Virus record (IMG/VR): IMGVR_UViG_3300007539_000020
Coordinates: 1-59,156 of that record
From: a virus
DNA length: 59,156 nucleotides
Reading direction: 5' to 3' (one strand)
Below are positions 54,171-59,156 of this stretch, one piece after another. The notes beneath the pieces are model-generated. The model worked only from the letters and a program-made list of their open reading frames with translations. It made no database searches and was not told where the DNA came from. The first letter of the stretch is position 1. Each line of letters starts with the position of its first letter. Position numbers and translations under genes: made by a program.

Positions 54171-54384
54171 GTTTACAACTAGACAGTTGCAATTAGAATG
54201 TGCAAGAGCACTGAGTACAATGCAAGCAACTAATAACAACATATGGCAGTTTAACAAAGAAGCACACCATAATAGTTGGAACTGGTATTGTGCTGTCATA
54301 CACTGGTATATCGATCAGTATGGTGATTTACCTAGTAAAGTTGGCCCCGGCGTGGATGTGGAGTTAGTATACGATAATGTATAA
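54157..54384 (+). CDS. Unknown 75-aa protein
   Basis: A small protein starting with TTG at 54157 (ACGAGG about ten bases upstream), overlapping its neighbours by 14 and 8 bases. It is helical and Trp-rich (NIWQFNKEAHHNSWNWYCAV), ending in an acidic tail. No domain recognised. The tight fit between a methyltransferase and a radical SAM gene, and continued frame openness through both overlaps, support it being real. Possibly an accessory or peptide-like partner of the radical SAM enzyme, but it has no leader/core layout that I can point to. Confidence 0.45.
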   Translation: MDLSKFTTRQLQLECARALSTMQATNNNIWQFNKEAHHNSWNWYCAVIHWYIDQYGDLPSKVGPGVDVELVYDNV

Positions 54385-55444
54385 TTATGAAGATATTAAA
54401 ACTATTCATTTAGAAGTTACACAAAACTGCCAAGCGGCATGTCCTATGTGTGATCGTAATATGAATGGTGAGGGAATAAATCCTCATATCAATTTAGATG
54501 AATTGTACTATGAAGATTGCATAAAGATATTTAATGCTTCCTTTATAAAACAATTGGACACAATGTACATGTGTGGTAATTTAGGAGATCCTATTGTTGC
54601 ACGAGATACACTTGAAATATTCAAATATTTTAGAAAGCATAACCCTAATATGTGGTTAAGCATGAATACAAACGGAGGAGCAAAAAGTGAAACGTGGTGG
54701 CGTGAATTGGCCCAAGTCTTTGGTAGAATGGGTGCTGTTATTTTTAGCGTGGACGGTCTTAGGGATACTAATCACCTATACAGGCAGGGTGTTGTCTGGG
54801 ACAATGTAGAACGCAACATGCGAGCATTTATCGATGCTGGTGGCAGAGCACGTTGGGATTTCCTTATTTTTGAACACAATCAGCATCAAGTAGAAGAAGC
54901 AGAAGAACTTGCTAATGCTTGGGGGTGTGAAAAGTTTATGAAAAAGAAAACTGGCAGATTTATCACACAAGATTCTAAAAAGAAAGAATCGCACCAAGCA
55001 GTTGATCGCAAAGGCAAAGAAACTACTGAATTAAAAAAGCCCGATGAAAAGTATCAAAACAAAGCTTTAACAAAACAAGATAAAATTATACAAAAATACG
55101 GAAGTATGGATGCGTATTACAATGCTGTTCCTGTAATATGTAAAGTAAAAAAAGAAAACAGTCTGTTTATAACAGCAGAAGGACTTGCGTTGCCCTGCTG
55201 CTGGACTGCTGGACGTATGTACAAATGGTGGCACAAAGATCCTAAAGTAGAACAAATATGGGATTTTATTGAAGATAAAACTAAATTAGATGCACGTAAC
55301 GGATTAGAAAAAGTTTTTGAAACGGGTATATTTGACGCTATACAAGATAGTTGGGATAAGCCAAGTTGTTTTGCAGGCAAATTAAAAGTTTGTGCTATGA
55401 AGTGCGGTGCTGAGTTTGATCCATTTGCGGAGCAATTTAAATGA
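54377..55444 (+). CDS. Radical SAM enzyme with C-terminal SPASM-like cysteines
   Basis: A 355-aa protein. LEVTQNCQAACPMCDRN (Cys18, 22, 25) is the cluster motif, and MYMCGNLGDPIVARDTLEI and FSVDGLRDTNHLYRQGVVWD follow the usual core. The C-terminal third has further cysteines (ICKVKKEN, ALPCCWTAGRMY, SCFAGKLKVCAMKCGAEFDP), matching an auxiliary-cluster SPASM/twitch domain as in many peptide- and sugar-modifying radical SAM enzymes. A Lys/Glu-rich insertion (about 190-235) is unusual. Its first 160 residues are paralogous to the shorter protein at 58483. GGAG precedes the ATG. It overlaps an SGNH-like gene by four bases. Substrate unknown. Confidence 0.8.
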   Translation: MYNYEDIKTIHLEVTQNCQAACPMCDRNMNGEGINPHINLDELYYEDCIKIFNASFIKQLDTMYMCGNLGDPIVARDTLEIFKYFRKHNPNMWLSMNTNGGAKSETWWRELAQVFGRMGAVIFSVDGLRDTNHLYRQGVVWDNVERNMRAFIDAGGRARWDFLIFEHNQHQVEEAEELANAWGCEKFMKKKTGRFITQDSKKKESHQAVDRKGKETTELKKPDEKYQNKALTKQDKIIQKYGSMDAYYNAVPVICKVKKENSLFITAEGLALPCCWTAGRMYKWWHKDPKVEQIWDFIEDKTKLDARNGLEKVFETGIFDAIQDSWDKPSCFAGKLKVCAMKCGAEFDPFAEQFK

Positions 55445-56166
55445 TATTATTCAATGGATGTAGTTTTACACAAGGAGATGAGTTACGATATCCGGAAATT
55501 ACATGTTTTGCTGCACTTACAGCAAGGAAATTAAATAGTGAATTTATAAATTTAGGAACACCTGGAGGTAGCAATCATAGGATTGTAAGAACTACATTTG
55601 CAAATTTAGACGAGAATATTAAAGCAGTAGTCATACAATGGACATCTCCTACAAGATTTGAACATTTTGTACAAGATAGTATAGAGACAAACGACGGATA
55701 TAGAAAAGTCACTTTACAAAAATTAGGACCTATTGATAAACATCATGATAGGACTATATGGAGAATGTTTAATGCAAATCAGTATAGTAAAACAAATCTT
55801 GCGCTTAAAAGATATGCAGTGCAAATTAGAACTTATAGAGCAAACTGTATAGAATTTTTATATCAAGTACATCAAGTTCAAATAGCATTAAAATTAGCAG
55901 GTATACCTTATTTTATGGTAAACGGAATAAAAGAAATACATCAAGATATATTTCCAGATAATTTATCTCATTTAAGAAATAGTTGTCCTATATATAATAA
56001 AATTGATTGGAGTGACAAAGTTTGGTTGTTAGATCCAAAAACTGATAGTATAGAAGACTGGACTAAACGTAATAATTATGCTATAGGTAACGGCGGGCAT
56101 CCACTTGAGGAAGCACATGATGCTTTTTCTGATATAATACAACATAGATTGAAGGATAAAATATGA
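55441..56166 (+). CDS. SGNH/GDSL-hydrolase-like protein (copy 3)
   Basis: A 241-aa protein. MILFNGCSFTQGDELRYPE gives block I (Ser8), FINLGTPGGSNHRIVRTTF the Gly/Asn block, and AIGNGGHPLEEAHDAFSDII the late His. The Asp before the His is not in the usual place (GGHP), so catalysis may differ or be lost. The start codon overlaps the radical SAM stop and the end overlaps the oxygenase start by four bases. It has the same pairing of an SGNH-like gene with a radical SAM gene as at 36339 and 48278. Confidence 0.55.
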   Translation: MILFNGCSFTQGDELRYPEITCFAALTARKLNSEFINLGTPGGSNHRIVRTTFANLDENIKAVVIQWTSPTRFEHFVQDSIETNDGYRKVTLQKLGPIDKHHDRTIWRMFNANQYSKTNLALKRYAVQIRTYRANCIEFLYQVHQVQIALKLAGIPYFMVNGIKEIHQDIFPDNLSHLRNSCPIYNKIDWSDKVWLLDPKTDSIEDWTKRNNYAIGNGGHPLEEAHDAFSDIIQHRLKDKI

Positions 56167-57161
56167 TAGAGGTACATTCAGAACCGTTTACATACTACAC
56201 TAAAGAAAAGTTTTTTCATGATGCGACATTTGCCTACCTAGATAAAACTTATCCTTACGATAAAATTTATAATTATGCAAAACTTGAAGGTACACACGAA
56301 GCAAAAGGTATTGCTGAAAATAATTATGTGCTACCTTTAGAAATTGCAGATTATGAAGACGGTATTGATGAAGGAAAACAACAACAATTTTATCCTGCAT
56401 TTGACACTATACTTGATGAATTGCCTAAACTAAAAAAAGTAATTTATGGTAAAGATTTTGATCATGATAGTTTTTATGTAAATTATCATCACGACCTTGA
56501 CGGTAGTTTTATAGAAACACACAATGATTTAAAAGACTTTAGGTGGTTAGTAACCTGTCAAATTTATTTTGATTACGGTAATCAAGGTGCATGGACAGTA
56601 GACAAACATGGAGAAATGCACAGTCAAGTACCTCAGAAACCTAACTTCTTTTATGCTATACCTGCTACTAATTACAGTTGGCATTGTGTAGATGACATTG
56701 TTGATACCAAAAGATCTATATTATTTAGATTTGCTAAACGCAGACATAGAAGTGTGTTACGACCAAGTAAAAGTAAATTAGCATTTGTTATTGATAATAC
56801 AATTAAGCACAGTGATAAGACTTATATTAAAATGAGTATGCGAATGGGCAATCTTACAGAAGCATGGCTTGCTTCAAAAGACTGTGAAAATATTTTTCAT
56901 ACAAAATGGAAAGATGAAGAACAAAAACAAAGGCTGCTATACCATCTTATTGAAAGAGGATATGATCCTGTTGTTATTCCTTCTGGGTGTTTTCCTGATA
57001 ATCCTTTAAGTCCTGAACATGATGAATATATAGTAATCAAAGAAAAGGATGCAGAAAGATATGATGATATGGTTTTTAGAAAAGATGATTCTGATCCTTT
57101 GTTTTGTAAAGCAGAAGAAATATTAGAAAAACACAATCCTATGGAATACGAAGACGTATGA
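56163..57161 (+). CDS. 2-oxoglutarate/Fe(II) oxygenase fused to an unknown C-terminal domain
   Basis: A 332-aa protein. Residues 1-195 are a dioxygenase with DSFYVNYHHDLDGSFIETHN (the HxD is His120-Asn-Asp122), WLVTCQIYFDYGNQG, YSWHCVDDI (His174) and DTKRSILFRFAKR (Arg184), a complete Fe and 2-oxoglutarate set. Residues 205-332 (KLAFVIDNTIKHSDKTYIKM, WLASKDCENIFHTKWKDEEQ, YDPVVIPSGCFPDNPLSPEH) form a second alpha/beta domain I do not recognise. AAGGA precedes the ATG, and the stop overlaps the following twitch radical SAM gene (ATGA). Not closely like the oxygenase at 45890. Substrate unknown. Confidence 0.7.
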   Translation: MIEVHSEPFTYYTKEKFFHDATFAYLDKTYPYDKIYNYAKLEGTHEAKGIAENNYVLPLEIADYEDGIDEGKQQQFYPAFDTILDELPKLKKVIYGKDFDHDSFYVNYHHDLDGSFIETHNDLKDFRWLVTCQIYFDYGNQGAWTVDKHGEMHSQVPQKPNFFYAIPATNYSWHCVDDIVDTKRSILFRFAKRRHRSVLRPSKSKLAFVIDNTIKHSDKTYIKMSMRMGNLTEAWLASKDCENIFHTKWKDEEQKQRLLYHLIERGYDPVVIPSGCFPDNPLSPEHDEYIVIKEKDAERYDDMVFRKDDSDPLFCKAEEILEKHNPMEYEDV

Positions 57162-58483
57162 TAAAAACACTCGAAGATATGCGAAGCGAATTAGAAAGAT
57201 TAGGATTAAATCCTGATACTTTTTGCTTTGCACCTTATATAAATGCTGACTTAGATCAGTCTGGTTCTGTGTATACTTGTTACAGAGGTAGAGAACGTGT
57301 AGGTAATTGGAAGAAGCAACCTTTTACACAACTTTTTAACAATGATGACTATAAAGATATTAGAAATGATCTTTATTGCGGAGAAAGAAATAAAAATTGT
57401 GTAAGTTGTTGGAATGCAGAAGACTCTAATAGTAAATCTCCTAGAATGGATTTCTTTGGTGATTTTGAAAGACAAGTTGAAGATAAAGACGCCCTAATAG
57501 ATTTTATTAAAAATAATCCAGTCGAATCTAGACTTACTGATCTTGAAAGAATAGAAATAAGACCTAGCAACTTGTGTAATTTACAGTGTATGCATTGCGG
57601 TCCGAATAGTAGTACATTATGGGTAACAAGTTTAACTGATAAAGAAACCTTTGACATATATGAAGAAACATCATATGATGTTGGTAAAGAAGTAGATGAT
57701 TTATACGAACCTGTTACACATAAAAATATTTCTAAATTATTTAAAGTTGCTCTTAATAGCGAAAGTAGTTATAAAGAGGATATAAAAGAATTACTTGCAT
57801 CTGCGTCTATGATTCATTTTACCGGAGGCGAACCTCTACTCACTCCAGAACATATAGACTGGCTAGAATATATGACAAGTAAAAATCCGCAAGATCAAAA
57901 ATTAGTATACAATACAAATTTAAACGTCAAAGATATATCAAAATATTTAAAATACTGGATGCAATTTAAAGAAGTAGAAATTGTTTGTAGTATAGATGCA
58001 TCGTTTGATACATATGATTTTTTTAGAATGCGTGGAGATATTGAACTTGTAAAAAATAACTTACGTAGAATAAAAAATTTCAATCTAAATAATATTATTC
58101 TAAAAGGTACTGTAACATTTAATATGTTTAGTGCTTTACGTTGGACTGATATTTTAAACAATTGGTTAGAGTATGATTTATTGTTTCATACTAGTCTAGT
58201 ACTAGATAATCCTGTATCTAGTTTAGAATTGCCAGATTCTATTAGACAAAGATGTATAGACGAAATGCAAGACAGTATTGAAAAAGTAAAACTATCGACA
58301 AATAATAAAGATTTTATTGACAGGTGGGAATACTTTACAAATGATTGTTTAAATTATATGAAAAATAATTTTAACGGTCAAGAAAAATTATCTGAAAGAT
58401 CTACAAAATATATTAAACTCTGTGAACGTATTAACAATAAAAAAATGTTAGATTATTTTCCTGAACTAGAGGAATATGTTTAG
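57158..58483 (+). CDS. Radical SAM enzyme with N-terminal twitch-like domain (copy 3)
   Basis: A 441-aa protein, more distant from the two other twitch copies. N-terminal cysteines are at 23 (TFCFAPY), 41 (TCYRG), 74, 81 and 84 (KNCVSCWNAED). The cluster motif is RPSNLCNLQCMHCGP (Cys140, 144, 147), and IHFTGGEPLLTPEHIDWLEY the SAM-binding GGE. It shares the ending '..DYFPELEEYV' with 'FPEMEGFYN'-type ends of the others. The TCYRG...NCVSCW layout is the same arrangement used as the auxiliary cluster domain. It is coupled by ATGA to the oxygenase upstream and by TAGTG to the short radical SAM gene downstream. Substrate unknown. Confidence 0.78.
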   Translation: MIKTLEDMRSELERLGLNPDTFCFAPYINADLDQSGSVYTCYRGRERVGNWKKQPFTQLFNNDDYKDIRNDLYCGERNKNCVSCWNAEDSNSKSPRMDFFGDFERQVEDKDALIDFIKNNPVESRLTDLERIEIRPSNLCNLQCMHCGPNSSTLWVTSLTDKETFDIYEETSYDVGKEVDDLYEPVTHKNISKLFKVALNSESSYKEDIKELLASASMIHFTGGEPLLTPEHIDWLEYMTSKNPQDQKLVYNTNLNVKDISKYLKYWMQFKEVEIVCSIDASFDTYDFFRMRGDIELVKNNLRRIKNFNLNNIILKGTVTFNMFSALRWTDILNNWLEYDLLFHTSLVLDNPVSSLELPDSIRQRCIDEMQDSIEKVKLSTNNKDFIDRWEYFTNDCLNYMKNNFNGQEKLSERSTKYIKLCERINNKKMLDYFPELEEYV

Positions 58484-59148
58484 TGGATTACAGAAAGTTT
58501 GAAACATTAGAATTTAGTCCTACAACCTACTGCCAAGCAAAATGTCCTTTATGTCCAAGGACAGAATTAGATGCAGAGGGCAAATTAGTGTATAAACATT
58601 TTCCCTTAGAAACTTATAAGAAGATGATAGACACTACACCGAGTGGTGTTAAGGTAATTTATTTTTGTGGAGATTACGGTGATCCATTGATGCATCCTGA
58701 TATAGAGGAAATGATAGATTACGGATGTACTTCAGGTAGAGAAGTTCAAGTAGCAACAAACGGCGGCCTAAGACAGAAGGATTGGTATGTAAGTATTGCA
58801 AAACGATGGAAAGATCAACTACGTTTAAATTTTGGTATAGATGGTATAACAGCAGAACAGAGTAGTAAATATAGAATTGAGGTAGATTTTGACAGAGCAT
58901 GGGAGCATATGATTGCGGCAAATGAATCGGGTGCAGTAGTATGTTGGGATTTTTTAGTGTTTACATTTAATTATGAAAGTGTACCTGAAGCTATTGAGTT
59001 AGCAAGGAAAAATAAATTAGAAATGGACATAAAATTAAATACAAGAGATTGGAAGTATAAAATTATAGACAAAGAAATGAAAGAACAAGTTTTTGCCTGG
59101 GCAGATAAAGTCGGCGAATGGAAATGGTATGACAAAGATAAAGTGTAG
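58483..59148 (+). CDS. Short radical SAM protein without SPASM domain
   Basis: A 221-aa protein with a GTG start (AGAGGA ten bases upstream; the GTG overlaps the previous stop). LEFSPTTYCQAKCPLCPRTE (Cys17, 21, 24) and VIYFCGDYGDPLMHPDIEEM match the start of the protein at 54377 (LEVTQNCQAACPMCDRN, MYMCGNLGDPIVARDTLEI); AWEHMIAANESGAVVCWDFL matches its later core. It ends at TAG 59146-59148, about 130 residues short of that paralogue, with no Cys-rich C-terminal domain. It may be a genuine minimal form or a C-terminally shortened copy. The eight bases to the window edge do not show whether a remnant follows. Confidence 0.7.
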   Translation: MDYRKFETLEFSPTTYCQAKCPLCPRTELDAEGKLVYKHFPLETYKKMIDTTPSGVKVIYFCGDYGDPLMHPDIEEMIDYGCTSGREVQVATNGGLRQKDWYVSIAKRWKDQLRLNFGIDGITAEQSSKYRIEVDFDRAWEHMIAANESGAVVCWDFLVFTFNYESVPEAIELARKNKLEMDIKLNTRDWKYKIIDKEMKEQVFAWADKVGEWKWYDKDKV

Positions 59149-59156
59149 GACAAAAG

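Noticed and set aside
34964-59148. A RiPP (ribosomal peptide) cluster as the explanation for the many radical SAM genes
   Set aside because: No leader/core precursor peptide, RRE domain, protease or exporter is visible, while sugar-nucleotide genes are plentiful. Only the 75-aa gene at 54157 keeps a weak peptide option open.
1-59156. Prophage or bacterial O-antigen locus
   Set aside because: There is no integrase, attachment site, Wzx/Wzy, or chromosomal housekeeping gene. The glycan genes run on without a break from T4-type baseplate and fibre genes in the same strand and style.
1-59156. tRNA genes, CRISPR arrays and insertion sequences
   Set aside because: I looked through all gaps and found none; the gaps are under about 60 bases and hold only promoter-like motifs and ribosome sites.

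Overview
The window reads as a stretch of the genome of a lytic, T4-like marine myovirus (Caudoviricetes), of the general kind known from cyanophages and SAR11 phages. The evidence is a T4-type baseplate block (gp5-like hub, gp25, gp6) followed by a giant baseplate/tail protein and tail-fibre genes. Further signs are clearly AT-rich sequence, every gene on the plus strand, very tight packing (1-60 base overlaps, no gap over about 60 bases), and TAAATA-type motifs in the few gaps that resemble T4 late promoters. I saw no integrase, tRNA, rRNA, transposase or CRISPR array. The exact virus and host cannot be told from this sequence.

Region 1 (1-8707) is baseplate and tail tip. It has a left-truncated structural protein, a gp5-like hub with a muramidase-like C-terminus, a separate Cys/His/Asn peptidase-amidase, a small unknown protein, gp25 and gp6. 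Region 2 (8707-31393) starts with one 14.4 kb gene (4806 aa) built from cupredoxin-like, carbohydrate-binding-like, FG-GAP-like and Ig/adhesin-like pieces. A small structural protein follows, then three paralogous tail-fibre proteins sharing one N-terminal module, then two paralogous smaller fibre or structural proteins.

Region 3 (31433-59148) is the unusual part: 27.7 kb and 26 almost continuous genes that look like a sugar-nucleotide, glycosyl-transfer and tailoring island. It holds DxD glycosyltransferase-like proteins, a family of GT10-like 'TEK' domains (four copies in three genes), a GDP-mannose 3,5-epimerase with its catalytic residues intact and a UDP-sugar dehydrogenase. It also has a short DegT/StrS aminotransferase directly followed by an arginine amidinotransferase, two 2-oxoglutarate/Fe(II) oxygenases, a methyltransferase, three SGNH-like proteins and six radical SAM enzymes. 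Three of the radical SAM proteins carry an N-terminal Cys-rich 'twitch' domain and one has a B12-binding domain. One 854-aa protein has six degenerate copies of part of a glycosyltransferase-like domain in front of one intact copy.

Working model (inference): GDP-L-galactose, a uronate and an amino/guanidino sugar are made, assembled by the phage's own transferases, and tailored by radical SAM, oxygenase, methyl and acyl chemistry. The acceptor could be the phage's own fibres or capsid, or host surface glycan; the position right after the tail-fibre genes favours a virion acceptor.
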